NCBI GenBank assembly: GCA_026122225.1
Contig: JANEZZ010002362.1
Span: forward strand, 310,001 to 374,000
From: Heloderma charlesbogerti
Taxonomy: Eukaryota; Chordata; Lepidosauria; Squamata; Helodermatidae
Length of the DNA stretch: 64,000 bases
Direction of reading: 5' to 3'
The notes beneath the pieces are model-generated. The model did not search any database, was not told the origin of the DNA, and was given only the letters and a program-made list of their open reading frames with translations. Of this stretch, positions 34,297-45,100 are shown piece after piece. The stretch's first letter is position 1; every line of letters begins with the position of its first letter. A program made the translations under genes and the position numbers.

Positions 34297-34435
34297 CAGG
34301 GTGGGCAACTTGTGGCTGGCTCTCCAGATAGTTTGGCCTACAATTCCCAGCAGCCCTCACTATTGGCTATGCTGGCTAGGGCTAATCTGAGTTGTAGGCC
34401 AAAAGATCTGGAGGGCCACAAGTTGCCCACCCCTG
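34297..34435. mobile_element. hAT MITE (CAGGG-GGGCAACTTG ends)
   Basis: CAGGGTGGGCAACTTGTGGC and GCCACAAGTTGCCCACCCCTG are near-perfect inverted ends. The interior is also inverted: CAGATAGTTTGGCCTACAA against TTGTAGGCCAAAAGATCTG. The 139-bp unit is almost entirely foldback. Confidence 0.8.
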
Positions 34436-34982
34436 TACCAGAGTGTGAATCTGAAACGTGGATAGCCAGCAACCTATTTATGAGGGATGCTCATGTTTGT
34501 GACAGATCCAATCCATGATCCAAGCCAGAATGTCAGAATGCCCTGGCCATGGGTTATTCATCCCAGGATTTATACTAGACTGGTAGGACATGGAGAAGGA
34601 GGCTTGTGGCTGCATGCAAGGAAGGAATTGGAATAAAACTCATCATCTCATCTATTAGGTGTACCAGATTCTTATTCATAAGAGCCCCAGGCCTCTGAAC
34701 ACAACAGGGATAGCATTTCCCACTCTGATTCTAGGAGTCTCAACTCCCTCCTTTTGCTATACCTTTGGTTCTTCTTTGAGCTCTTTATTGCACATTTATT
34801 TTGCCACATGGGACCATTCTCCTGTGGGAAGGTATGCCTGGAGATGAATTTCTACAAATCCACTGAGAATGGCTATCTAGTGCATCCTAAACATCGAGAG
34901 AGGAGCCACCTACCAGCAGGGCTGAACTCAGGGAAGGATGCAGCTCTCAGACGAAAGGTGGTTTTTATCACTGAGCTTAATA
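34436..34982. other. No gene recognised
   Basis: Anonymous sequence between two MITEs. Confidence 0.5.
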
Positions 34983-35078
34983 GTGCAATTCTAGCTAGGC
35001 ATGTTTACTCAAAAGTAAGTCCCACTGTGTTCAGTGGGACTTACACCCTGGAAAGTGTGCATAGGATTGCAGCCTAAG
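34983..35078. mobile_element. Short foldback MITE
   Basis: It has the central stem AAGTAAGTCCCACTG / CAGTGGGACTTA. The outer arms AGTGCAATTCTAG and GCATAGGATTGCAGCC are degraded inverses. Similar phrases are common dispersed repeats in reptiles. Confidence 0.65.
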
Positions 35079-35375
35079 TGCTTTGCTGGACTGCAGCCTA
35101 ATTGCGGATGTGAAGAGATAAGTTCCTAGTTTTGTAAATGTTTATTTCTGTGTTTTCCTCTAAGATTAAATCATTGGGAGGGGGGTTGCTTGCTTTGCTT
35201 TAGGTTTTTTTGTGTTTTTTTGTATAAAGAATCTTATGAATGGAACAGAGTGCTTTTAAACTAATTTTGTTATCTAAGGTGATTTTTTTAAAGGGTATTA
35301 AAATATTTTAAGCTTGCTGGTTGCACTGGAACAATGCTTGATACTTAGGTCTTTTCATACTGGAGACAAGGTGTT

Positions 35376-35381
35376 ATATAT

Positions 35382-35436
<55 letters not shown>
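35376..35436. repeat. (TA)n microsatellite
   Basis: TA dinucleotides interrupted by CATA units. Confidence 0.95.
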
Positions 35437-35437
<1 letters not shown>

Positions 35438-35789
35438 GTTTACTGCACCTTGATAAAGGAAAAATAAAGGGGACTTCATATTTAACATTTACCAGCAACG
35501 TCAGACAGTTCCTTTCCCCAAACAAAATAATAACAGCATCAAATAGGGACAGAGCATATAAAATAGGGACAGTGTGTGATATCGGTTATGAAACAACCAA
35601 ATAATAATAATTTTATGGCATGCTGTGCCCAAACCATATTAAGGATAAACGGGTGTCTTCTGTTCTGCTCTTTGGCTTCATTATAGCCTGCATTCCACTC
35701 CTGCTGAATTCCAATTAAATGAGTAGAGCAATCCTACGGTAACATAGGTAGGCTAAGGTGAAACAATAGCTGGTTTTATTTTTTGGAGC

Positions 35790-35955
35790 ATCCCTACACC
35801 AGCCTAAAATCTCACATTTAAAACGGGGCTTTCTGGTTCCATTTTAAATGCAGGATCATAACGGACTCCCTTTACACGTGCTTCCTTTCCGCCCTCCTTC
35901 TCCCCCCTTATCTGAGTCTTCCAAATGTTTAATTGGTCTAGCTCTTCTTGCGAGC
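35790..35955. repeat. Copy of the 25622-type inverted-repeat element (one arm)
   Basis: CTACACCAGCCTAAAATCTC, then CATTTTAAATGCAGGATCAT and TCTGAGTCTTCCAAATG follow the same order as at 25638-25800. Confidence 0.65.
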
Positions 35956-36289
35956 AGAGATGGGTAATAAAGAGACAGACACATGTGCTTGGATACAAAT
36001 TGGGCCACATTTATTGGAATATCTGCAAAGGGGGAACCCAGGATGGGCACTAAACTGTGCCAGCCGCCAGCTGACATTGCAATGGGCGAAAAACATTCAC
36101 AGCCTGTGGAGTGGAGTGTCAATATCACCACCCCACAGGGTTACCCCTTAGGGGGAGGTAGACCTTCCCCTATCACCACCCCCTGGGCCGCAAAACACTG
36201 GGTGGGTGAGGTGAGGCGGCCTCACAAGTAACCCTTATCCCCAGATGGGCTGCAAAGCCCAGAGTGGAGGCCTCAGGTGTCACCTGTCA

Positions 36290-36860
36290 CCAGAACAGTG
36301 CCTCTGAACGCTCACCATCCCTATTCTCGTCCCCATTGCCCATCCTAACCACCACCGGTAGTGACAAGCCTATTGCTTTGTCAAACTCCCCCCACCTGTG
36401 CTGAAGCAGTTCTTGCAGGCCCCTTTGCAGATCCAACAGAAATATGTCGTTGCCAAATCGGACAGGTGCACGCCATCCTGTCTTTAAAGCTCCCCCCATG
36501 TCCTAATAATTTCCAGATGAGATGATCCCATCGCCCTTCAGTTATAGCCCTAAGGCTATCTCCCGGTTCACTTCTGACAGGCCCTTTCCATGGCCCTCTG
36601 GTTACAAACATTCTTCCAATTAATTCGAGGAAGCAAACGAGACCAAATGATCATTATCCCTGGCCAACTATACCGGATAACCTGGAAATAAGCCAAGGCC
36701 CACAGGGTGAGGTCCTTGCCTTTCACAACCAAGATCATTCCCCCCTAGATCAGGATGAGGGATACACTCATCTCCATGCAGAGATAGCCCTGTGGCTATT
36801 TCCTGGTTGGCCTTCCTGCAGGGCCTACTCCAAGGAACGCTTTTCCACCACAAGCTGTGT
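36290..36860 (-). pseudogene. SGNH-hydrolase-like domain of a DIRS/Ngaro-type retroelement (relic)
   Basis: Reading the minus strand downward from 36860 there is NQEIATGLSLHGDECIPHPD, then GGNDLGCERQG at about 36740 (block III, GxND). Next come WALAYFQVIRYSWPGIMIIW and RLLPRINWK, then DGVHLS near 36470 (block V, DxxH). One base later, in another frame, GNDIFLLDLQRGLQELLQH ends the domain. These are the signature blocks of SGNH/GDSL hydrolases carried downstream of tyrosine recombinases in DIRS/Ngaro-like elements, where their role is not settled. At least two frameshifts and several stops make it dead. The NREIA-type block occurs twice (about 36790 and 36550), which suggests an internal duplication. 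Confidence 0.65.
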
Positions 36861-36904
36861 CAGGCTGTCAGCCCAATACTTGACTGTTGGCAAACCATGA
36901 AAGT

Positions 36905-37110
36905 CCAAGACCTGGGATCCCTCTGTCCGGCCCCACTGTGCGTCACCCCAACAACTGAATGTCGGCACCATCTGTGTCCACGATGGCTCCTCAGCTCGAC
37001 CTGGAAGCCCTCTGTCTGACCCATTTCACTCCTGTCCAACAATGGAATGTGGGCACACCGGCTGAGTCAAAACTGGCTCCACTGACGTGGAAATTTCCTG
37101 TCTGGCCCAA
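36905..37110. repeat. Degenerate tandem repeat, about 90-bp unit
   Basis: CCCTCTGTCCGGCCCCA, CCCTCTGTCTGACCCA and TTTCCTGTCTGGCCCAA recur about 90 bp apart. Each of the first two is followed by a CAACAAYGAATGTSGGCAC-like phrase. It lies just upstream, in minus-strand sense, of the SGNH relic. Confidence 0.55.
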
Positions 37111-37741
37111 ACGTAGTGCTGTGCCCATGTGTGAGCACATGCACTGGTTCACAAGAATCCAATTTATTTATCGTATGGCACATTTACATCGCATTACAAT
37201 AAAAACATAGAGCATAATAAATATGAAATGTAAAATATAAAATATAGACAGGAATATTACAAACGTATGTCTAGGTTACACATATCGTTTTTTACTTCAG
37301 TTGTCACAGCCAGGAAATCAGCAAAGTCTCCATTGTAGGCTCGGTTTTGACACTCTGTCGCTAACAAGAATCCAATGATCTGAGGGAAGAAAACCAACAG
37401 GTGAGCTTGACAACTACTTAACGTTTATTACCCCGGGAGCAACTGCATCTATAAATTGAAAGGCCTTGGAACACCACCTGTCCCCACCTGGACTTTGTCA
37501 CATACAAACTAAGAGAGATGGACAAGGAGGTGGTCCAGGTATGAAAGGAATGCAAAGGCTCCAAGGCCTCCCACCTCCCAGGTCACCCCCATGAACACCA
37601 AATGAATACTTTAAGTTAAGGGGGGGAACCATCATGAAGAAAAAAGGGGGGGCTTTCCCCACCCATAACACAAACGGAAGCCACCACAACCTCCACTGAG
37701 CCCAATTCCATAACTTGTATGGGAAATATGGACACTCTTAC
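37111..37741. other. No gene recognised
   Basis: Anonymous sequence between the SGNH relic and a family copy. Confidence 0.45.
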
Positions 37742-38220
37742 ACTCTATTTGCGTTGCCCTTATTTTCACCATAGTCTACGTAAACATTTACGTAGACTAC
37801 AGCGACCAAATAAGGAACGCGAACGGCGGCTCCCTATGGGGGCCGCCATTAGCGTACACGCTTTTTTTTTTTTTAAGTCACCCGTGATAGGCTACGTGAC
37901 GATTAACGTAGCCTATCACGGCTGACTTTGCAGATCTAGCCGTGATAGGCTACGTTAATCGTCACGTAGCCTAGCACGGGGGCGTTTAAAAAAAAACACA
38001 AAAACTTTTGAGTTCGCGGCCGGGTGAGGCGAGGCGCTTCCTCCCCGGCTTGAATTTCGGCCGGGCGAGGCGGGAAGCCTCCCCCCTGGCCTGAATTTCG
38101 GCCAGGCGAGGCGGGAAGCCTCCCCCACCTGGCCTGAACTTCGCGGGGGGAGCAGGAAAGCACCTCCCCCCCACCGAGAACAAGCTTCGAGGACAGGTAA
38201 GTGACTTTCGTCCACCCCTA
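37742..38220. mobile_element. TAGGGATG-family element, copy 11 (right half only)
   Basis: The copy begins abruptly at the central CTATTTGCGTTGCCC module and runs out through AGTCTACGTAAAC (37774), GAACGGCGGC (37820) and two GATAGGCTACG stems (37886-37920, 37940-37978). It continues through the GC-rich arm to GTAAGTGACTTTCGTCCACCCCTA. It is half of the palindrome broken at its centre. No convincing duplication was found. Confidence 0.8.
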
Positions 38221-39199
38221 CTCTCAGAGTGGGGAAAAAAACCTTAACAAGATGATGCAGGAGCCAAAGCCCTGGTATGGCACAGCACAGCCTCCACCGA
38301 AAGGCCAGCGTGGGACAACAGCCCTGCTGGCAAAATAAGGAGTCCCCCACTTCCCAAAGGGCATGAAGCGAGACATTATGAGAGTGCCTGGTCACCGAGA
38401 TCTTCTCTTTCAGTGCCTGAACCTCATCCCTTGGGATTTTACGGCACTGGTTAATGGAGTCCAGGACAATCACACGGACATTAAGATGGGCCTTTGGTCA
38501 TCTGATCAGGAAGGATATTCCAGTTCCTTGGTCACTGTTCTGAACCCATAGATTAAATGAGAGGACTGGGCAGCAACCCCCAGGGCACGTTACAGAAAAC
38601 TCACCTGAATCGTGGACCATACTCTGCAAGCCCATCCTGTCTCTCACCCCCATTCAAAAAGGTGCCCACCGCTGAGTCAAAAGGATCACAGGTCAATCTG
38701 TATCCTGATGGGTGCCCTTTAGGCACTATCACATATGAAGATACTCTCGGATTCAGAACAGCCAAGGCCGCAACAGGCATAGAATCCCGCATGCTGCTCC
38801 TCCTTATCAATATTGAATTTAACCAAATGTCCCTGCCGTGGATAAATTCCTGATGCAGAGAAAAGTGAGTCTAACACTGGCCTTGAAACAAACCCCAGAA
38901 CTCTTCTAAAATTCCCCTTCCTAAGCACAGTGGATCCTCCTGCTGCCAGACCACCGCAAGAGTCACATGATGGGTTCGGTTCTAACTGGGGAGGGCACCT
39001 TTAGATAGGTCTATTGCCCCACGCCAGCCTTCCTGCCCCCGATTATCAAGATTAAGGCCCTGCAACCCTTAACTCCTGTGGGCAGCTGGAGCAACTATAT
39101 GATCCACTTCCTATTGAGCCCTCTTAGTAGAATAAGCAGGTCCAAGCACAGGAACATGTGAACAAGTCCCCAGCTGAGGTGGATGCCATTGGATGAAGG
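38221..39199. other. No confident gene; possible retroelement remnant on minus strand
   Basis: Minus-strand frames include SSYVIVPKGHPSGYRLTCDP and VRVIVLDSINQCRKIPRDEV. They could belong to the same DIRS/Ngaro-type element as the SGNH relic, but no diagnostic catalytic motif was seen. Confidence 0.3.
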
Positions 39200-39594
39200 T
39201 AGGGATGGCAGAGAATTCTGCCAAGGATCACGGTGAGGCCGAATGCCAGTGCATTCGGCCCCCCGAAATCTGTGGCAGAATGGCCTGCCCCCCCGCCCCC
39301 CACAGATCCCCCCGGGACGAGACTTACCTGGGGTGGATCATCCGGGCGGCGGCGGCTGGTCTTCCGACTAGCTGCCGCCACTGCCATTTGCAGTATTTTT
39401 TTTTTTACAGAGACGTGATAGGCTACATAAGTTTTTACGTAGCCTAAAACGTCTGGGTAAAAAAAAAAAAAAAAAATGGGTACGCAAATGGCGGCGGCTA
39501 CAGCCGCCGCCATTTGTGTTCCTTAGTTTGGGCCGTCTTAGTCTATGTAAATATTTATGTAGACTAAGACGGCCCAAACTAAGGAACGCAAATG

Positions 39595-40365
39595 TAGGGT
39601 TGGCGGAGAATTTCTCCCCGAAACTTCGGGGGGCCGAGCGCCAGCGTGTTCGGCCCCCCGAACAGGTTTCGGGGAGAAATCCTCTGAACCCCCCCATGCC
39701 CCCCGCACCCTCCCCCGGGACGGGACTTACCTTCGCCGAACGGGACTTACCTTTGGCGGGTCCGGCCGGCGGTTCGGCGGGTGTTCGAGCGGGGCGGGAG
39801 CGGCAGCCGGTCTTTTGACCGGCTGCCGCCGCCGCCATTGCAATCAAAGAAAAAAAAAAAAACGCCCCCTGATAGGCTACGTGACGATTAACGTAGCCTA
39901 TCACGGCTAGATTTGCAAAGATAGGCTATTTGCGTTGCCTTTATTTTCGCCGTAGTCTACGTAAACATTTACGTAGACTACAGCGACTAAATAAGGAACG
40001 CGAATGGCGGCTCCCTATGGGGGCCACCATTAGTGTACGCGCTTTTTTTTTTTTTTTTAAAAAGTCACCCGTGATAGGCTACGTGACGATTGACGTAGCC
40101 TATCACGGCTGACTTTGCAGATCTAGCCGTGATAGGCTACGTGAATCGTCACGTAGCCTATCAGGGGGCGTTTTTGTTTTGTTTTTTAACTTTCGCGTTT
40201 GTGGCCGGGCGAGGCGGGAAGCCTCCCCCCCGGCCTGAATTTCGGCCGGGCCGAGGCGGGAAGCCTCCCCCCTCCGGCCTGAACTTCGCGGGGGGAGCAG
40301 CGAAGCGCCTCCCCCCCACCGCGAATGTCCTTCGACCACAGGTAAGGGACTTTCGTCCACCCCTA
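39595..40365. mobile_element. TAGGGATG-family element nested inside copy 12
   Basis: A 771-bp copy starts TAGGGTTGGCGGAGAATTTC (type A) and ends GGGACTTTCGTCCACCCCTA (type B). It is flanked by a perfect CGCAAATG duplication (39587-39594, 40366-40373). The target is the arm of a CAAATGG palindrome in the outer copy. Its inner modules run from GGTCTTTTGACCGG (39810) to the GATAGGCTACG pair at 40073-40163. Confidence 0.95.
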
Positions 40366-40650
40366 CGCAAATGGCGGCTACGCTATTTGCGTTCCCCTTA
40401 TTTTCGCCGTATTAGTCTATGTAAATATTTATGTAGACTAAGACGGCCCAAACTAAGGAACGCAAATGGCGGCTACGCTATTTGCGTTCCCCTTATTTTC
40501 GCCGTCTTAGTCTATGTAAATATTTATGTAGACTAAGACGGCCCAAACTAAGGAACGCAAATGGCGGCTACGCTATTTGCGTTCCCCTTATTTTCGCCGT
40601 CTTAGTCTATGTAAATATTTATTTAGACTAAGACGGCCCAAACTAAGGAA
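40366..40650. repeat. Three tandem 95-bp units inside copy 12
   Basis: CGCAAATGGCGGCTACGCTA recurs at 40366, 40461 and 40556, exactly 95 bp apart. A fourth start at 40651 then changes to the long CAAATGGCGGC palindrome. Each unit contains one complete AGTCTATGTAAATATTTATG stem. Confidence 0.95.
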
Positions 40651-40951
40651 CGCAAATGGCGGCGGCCATAGCCGCCGCCATTTGCGTACACGGTTGTTTT
40701 TTTGTTTTTTGTTCCCCCAGAGCCCTCCGCGGCTGGAAATCCGGCTGCAGATGGCTCTGGCCTGGCTGGGCCTGGCCAGCTGCTCTGCGGAGCTACTGTG
40801 GAGCACAGCCGGCCGCGGAGGATTCTGGGGGGGAGGAATGGAGCACCTCCCCCCCGTTGAGGATTCAGGGGGGAGGGACGGAACACCTCTCCCCCCACCA
40901 TAAACATAATCCACGAAAGGTAAGTGACTTTCGTACATCCCTAGATGAAGG

Positions 40952-41377
40952 AGACTGAAGGAATTATATATTCAACAGCTATACAGGTCATCCCTACAAA
41001 AGCTGAGTGGGATTGTGCCATTGGGCCAGGGCACATCCACCCCTGCTATACCAGAGCCTCAAGTAATGCACCCCAGTGGAATACAGGCCACCTCGGTCCC
41101 AGGTAACGCAGGCACATGACCCTTCTCACCCCAATCCTAAGCAACTATGACAATGGCGTCAGGAGCCTGGCATAGTTCCGCCACTGCAGACACCTGGGAG
41201 ATGGCTGGGGGTGGGTTGTTGATCCCACAGATGCTAACACTGAAGTTAGCCCAGCACTGAGTAAGTGTAAAACCATAAAAGTATAAATAGCACCAAGGTG
41301 CTCTGAGTCTACAATCACTGACATAGAGGGCTCAAAAGCCAGCATGGATACTGCTGATCCCGATGCTATACTTGCTG
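40952..41377. other. No gene recognised
   Basis: Anonymous spacer between two family copies. Confidence 0.5.
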
Positions 41378-41916
41378 TAGGGATATACGAAACACTTACC
41401 TGGCTCCATGCCGGGGCATCCACAGTGGGGGGGAGGCGCTCTGTCCCTCCCCCCAGAATCTTCCCCAGCCGGCTCCACTTGGTGGCGGCTCTGCAGAGCT
41501 GCCGGCCTGCTGCGGCTGCAAATGGCAGCCGTCATAGCGGCTGCCATTTGCGTCCTTGCAGGCAGCCGTGATAGGCTACGTAAGTATTTACGTAGCCTAT
41601 CACGGCAAAGAGCAGGGGCGCAAATGGCGGCCGCTACGCCATTTGCGCCCCTGCTCTTTGCCATGATAGGCTACGTAAATACTTACGTAGCCTATCACGG
41701 CTGCCTGCAAGGACGCAAATGGCGGCCGATATGATGGCTGCCATTTGCGGCCACAACATGCCAGCAGCGGCTGGCCAGGAGACCAGCCGGAGCCGCTGCC
41801 GCCACATCCGCCCCAGGTAAGCTCCATCCCAGGGGGCTTCCACGGGGGGACGGGAGGCCATTCCGCCATGGATTCCAGGGGGCCGGATTCCGTGGCAGAA
41901 TTCTCTGACATCCATA
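41378..41916. mobile_element. TAGGGATG-family element, copy 13 (intact short form)
   Basis: A 539-bp copy with a perfect ACTTGCTG duplication (41370-41377, 41917-41924). It starts TAGGGATATACGAAACAC and ends TTCTCTGACATCCATA. Its centre is a 235-bp palindrome at 41516-41750 around 41633. The modules are CAAATGGCAGCC, GATAGGCTACGTAAGTA and the central GCAAATGGCGGCCGCTACGC stem. There are no poly-T linkers. Confidence 0.95.
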
Positions 41917-42245
41917 ACTTGCTGACACAGGATGGCTTGATCCCTTGAGAGCTGAAGAAGGAACTGGGCCCAAGACCTGTAGTGGAGCCGAGCTGGAAGA
42001 AGCTTCAATTGCATCAAAGCACACTGCAACAAAATGAATAAACTTCGCTGGGTCTGTCTCAGAGTTTGTTTGGGCCTGGAAACCCTCCCACCCCACCCCG
42101 CATTGGAACAGGCAAAGGGGGGGGGAGATTCCCTTGTCTTTCTCTACCACCCTAATCTATCCAAGATTAAGGATGAGGCACTGCCGGATTTATACTTAGG
42201 GAAGAATCATGCCTCCTTCAAGGCCTCTTGCTGGTGGGTGATTAG

Positions 42246-42445
42246 AAAGGAACATAGGAAGCTGCCTTATACTGAGACCGACCATTGATCCATCTAGCCA
42301 GCACTGTCGACACTGACCGGCAGCAATGGCTCTCCAGGATTACAGGCAGGAGCCCTTCCAGCCCCACCCAGAGATGCTGGGGACTGAGCCTGGGACCCTC
42401 TGCACACCAAGCAAATGCTCCACCATGAAGCTACGGCCCTTCCCC
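42246..42445 (-). repeat. tRNA-derived SINE
   Basis: On the minus strand the head reads GTAGCTTCATGGTGGAGC (A-box-like, about 42415-42435) and GGGTCCCAGGCTCAGTC (B-box-like, about 42381-42397). These are the two internal RNA polymerase III promoter boxes of a tRNA-like head. The body extends to GCAGCTTCCTATGTTC at 42246. Body and head match a SINE type common in reptiles. Confidence 0.75.
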
Positions 42446-42763
42446 TTCATGGACGGGCATCCTGTTGAGCAATGGGTGACTCGGCACTTATAGGGCAGCT
42501 CACCGACCATGAAGGACAAATAAGCCAAGGAAGAGGCTAGAATCCCAGCCTCTGGATCCACAAGCAGACGTCCCTCCCTACCGTACTATTACACCAGCTA
42601 ACAAATACAGACACACAAAAGGGGGGGGGGTTACAAATACAAGCCTTGCTGCCTGACCCCAACTAATCAGGGGATTCAAAAATGGGGAGTGTAATTGTCT
42701 CCACCCAGCCTGGAATGGAGAAAGGAAGAGCCCAGGATGGGTGCCAAAAAAAGAACCCCCAAC
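42446..42763. other. No gene recognised
   Basis: Anonymous spacer with a short poly-G run at 42620. Confidence 0.5.
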
Positions 42764-43436
42764 TAGGAATGGCGGAGAATTCTGCCACGGATTTCAGTGA
42801 GGCCGAATGCACTGGCATTCAGCCACCCGAAACCCATGGCGGAACGGCCTCCCACCCCCCGCCACCCCGTGGAAAGGGTCCCCCCGGAACGAAACTTACC
42901 TGCGGCAGCGGCGGCTCCAGTGGCAGTGGCTGGTCTTTCAGCGGGCTGCTGCGGCCGCAAATGGTGGCTGCCGTGGTGGCTGACATTTGCATCCTGTCAG
43001 GCTGCCGTGATAGGCTATCACTGTGATAGGTGATAGTGCTGTGGCAGCCACTATGCCATTTGCATGGCTGTCTTTACCATGATAGGCTACATAAATACTT
43101 ACGTAGCCTATCACGAAAAGAGCAGTGGCGCAAACGGCATAGCAGCCGCCGTTTGCATTCCTGCTCTTTGCTGTGATAGGCTACGTAAATACTTACATAG
43201 CCTATCATGGCAGCCTGGCAGGACGCAAATGGCGGCCGCTATGGCGGCCACCATTTGCGTCTGCAGCAGTCCGGTCGCAGCCGGAACTCTGGCTGTGGGC
43301 GGCCCTGGCCGGCGGCTTCGTGGAGCCATCGCGGAGCAGAGCCAGCCAAGGAGGATTACGGGGGGAGAGACGGAGTGCCTTCCCCCCCACCGCAAATCAC
43401 ACCTGCAAAAAGGTAAGTGACTTTCGTACATCCCTA
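42764..43436. mobile_element. TAGGGATG-family element, copy 14
   Basis: A 673-bp copy from TAGGAATGGCGGAGAATTCT (type A) to GACTTTCGTACATCCCTA (type B). Flanks are CCCCCAAC (42756-42763) and CCCCCACC (43437-43444), 7 of 8. The interior is the short subfamily. GATAGGCTACRTAAATAC stems lie at 43080-43115 and 43175-43210, and a damaged stem is at 43003-43033. Confidence 0.88.
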
Positions 43437-43444
43437 CCCCCACC

Positions 43445-44370
43445 TAGGGATGTCAGAGAATTCTGCCACGGATCTCGAGGAGGCTGCATGCCAGCGCATT
43501 CGGCCTCCCAAAATCGGTGGTGGAACGGACTGCCCCCCCCGCACCCCCCTGGGATGGGACTTACCTTGGGCGGATCTTCCTGGCAGCGGTGGCTCCGGCG
43601 GCAGTTCGGCGGCGGTTCGGTGGAGGTTCGGCGGCGGTGGCTGCGGTGGCTGGTCTTCCAACCAGCTGCCGCCACCGCCATTTCCAGTTAAAACAAAAAC
43701 AAAAATACGTGATAGGCTACGTAAAGATTTACGTAGCCTATCACGGCTAGATTTTTAAAAAACACCGTGATAGGCTACGTAAATGTTTATGTAGCCTATC
43801 ATGGCTGATTTAATAGAAAAAAAAACACGCGCGTACGCAAATGGCGGCGCCCATGGGCGCCACCATTTGCGTTCCTTATTTTGGCACGTCTTAGTCTACG
43901 TAAACATTTACGTAGACTAAGACAGCAAAAATAAGGGGAACGCAAATAGCGTAGACGCTACGGTATTTGCATTCCCCTTATTTTCGCCGTCTTACTCTAC
44001 GTAAATGTTTACGTAGACTAAGACGTGCCAAAAGAAGGAACGCAAATGGCGGCGCCCATGGGCGCCGCCATTTCCGTACGCGCGTTGTTGTTGTTTTTCT
44101 TTTAAATCAGCCGTGATAGGCTACGTAAACATTTATGTAGCCTATCACAGCTGACTGCAGGGATGCAAACAGCGGCGGCTACGGCCGCCGCCATTTGTGT
44201 CCCTGCTTGCCAGTGGCCGGATGTCTGGCTGCTGGCGGAGCCGGCCAGTGGCTCCGCAGAATCCCTGCGGAGCGGAGCCAGCCGGCCAGGATGTGGGGGG
44301 GAGGGACGGAGCGCCTCCCCCCCCACAAATGTCACCCTTCGAAAAGGTAAGTGACTTTCATACATCCCTA
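43445..44370. mobile_element. TAGGGATG-family element, copy 15, directly after copy 14
   Basis: A 926-bp copy with a perfect CCCCCACC duplication (43437-43444, 44371-44378). The left end is type A (TAGGGATGTCAGAGAATTCT), the right end type B. A palindrome of about 393 bp is centred at 43956. Its modules are GATAGGCTACGTAAA (43766-43802, mirrored at 44112-44148), CAAATGGCGGCGCC, AGTCTACGTAAAC and the central CAAATAGCGTAGACGCT stem. Confidence 0.95.
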
Positions 44371-44378
44371 CCCCCACC

Positions 44379-45100
44379 CCACCCTGCAGGGCTGCTAGAC
44401 TCCCACAGGGGAGAACCCCAGGGACCCCTCCAAACTTTGGGCCACCAGGCCCCAGCAGAAACAACTCGGGCTGAGACTCACCCTCTCAGTTCCTTCAAGG
44501 GGAGGGGATGTTCAAAAAATGCAAGTGGAGCCAAAACAGCTGCGATGGTAGCCACGGCTCCTATCCCGTGCACCCACACACACACACAAGACCCAGCAAG
44601 AGGGCAGGCAGCCGGACAAATGCCCTACTGCATCGCTCCCCAACAACAATGCCAGGAGCCATTGCTCCTACTTCTGCCACAACTGCGGAAAGGTCCTGGC
44701 CGAGAAGCGGCCGCCCAGCTGAGAGACGCTCGCTGAAACAAGCTGCCGCTGCCCTGCCACCGCTCCAATAGCTGGCACGTGGGCCACCACCTCCTCCTCC
44801 TCAAACTGCGGAGCTGCTCCCACGCGCTGAAGCAGATCCGTCTCAGTCGGCAAACAGGCCAATGCTGCCTCTCTTCCTGCCACAGGGAGGGTGTGTTGAC
44901 CCCTCAGCAGCCACGCGTCAAAGAGGCGTTTGGGAAGGGCACAGAGGGCTAAAAGAGGCCTCTCTGTCCCCACCCAACTCTGGTGGTCCCACCGCTGAGC
45001 AGCCAATGACTGCCAGGCACGTCTCCTCTCCCCACCCGCCCGCAATGCCCCCCCCCCAGCCAGGCAAGCCTGACACGGTGTGGGGCTTTTCCTTTTTCAT
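44379..45100. other. No gene recognised
   Basis: GC-rich anonymous sequence. Frames of 105-180 residues here have low-complexity composition and no motif. Confidence 0.4.

Larger units (their letters stand above)
39200..40943. mobile_element. TAGGGATG-family element, copy 12 (outer), carrying a nested copy
   Basis: A perfect duplication GATGAAGG (39192-39199, 40944-40951) flanks 1744 bp. The left end is type A (TAGGGATGGCAGAGAATTCT), the right end type B (TAAGTGACTTTCGTACATCCCTA). Removing the nested copy at 39595-40365 and one octamer leaves a 965-bp element. Its right-central part has a 95-bp tandem array. CAAATGGCGGC palindromes at about 39484-39516 and 40655-40688 mirror each other. Confidence 0.92.

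Noticed and set aside
40366..40650. Regular direct repeats resembling a CRISPR array
   Set aside because: The units are contiguous 95-bp tandem copies without unique spacers, and the window is vertebrate DNA full of LINEs.
42370..42440. Possible tRNA gene
   Set aside because: A- and B-box-like sequences are present but the unit continues into a SINE body and the acceptor arm does not pair. It is a tRNA-derived SINE.
44197..44736. 179-residue open frame
   Set aside because: It begins inside copy 15 and runs into GC-rich anonymous DNA. Low-complexity translation with no motif.
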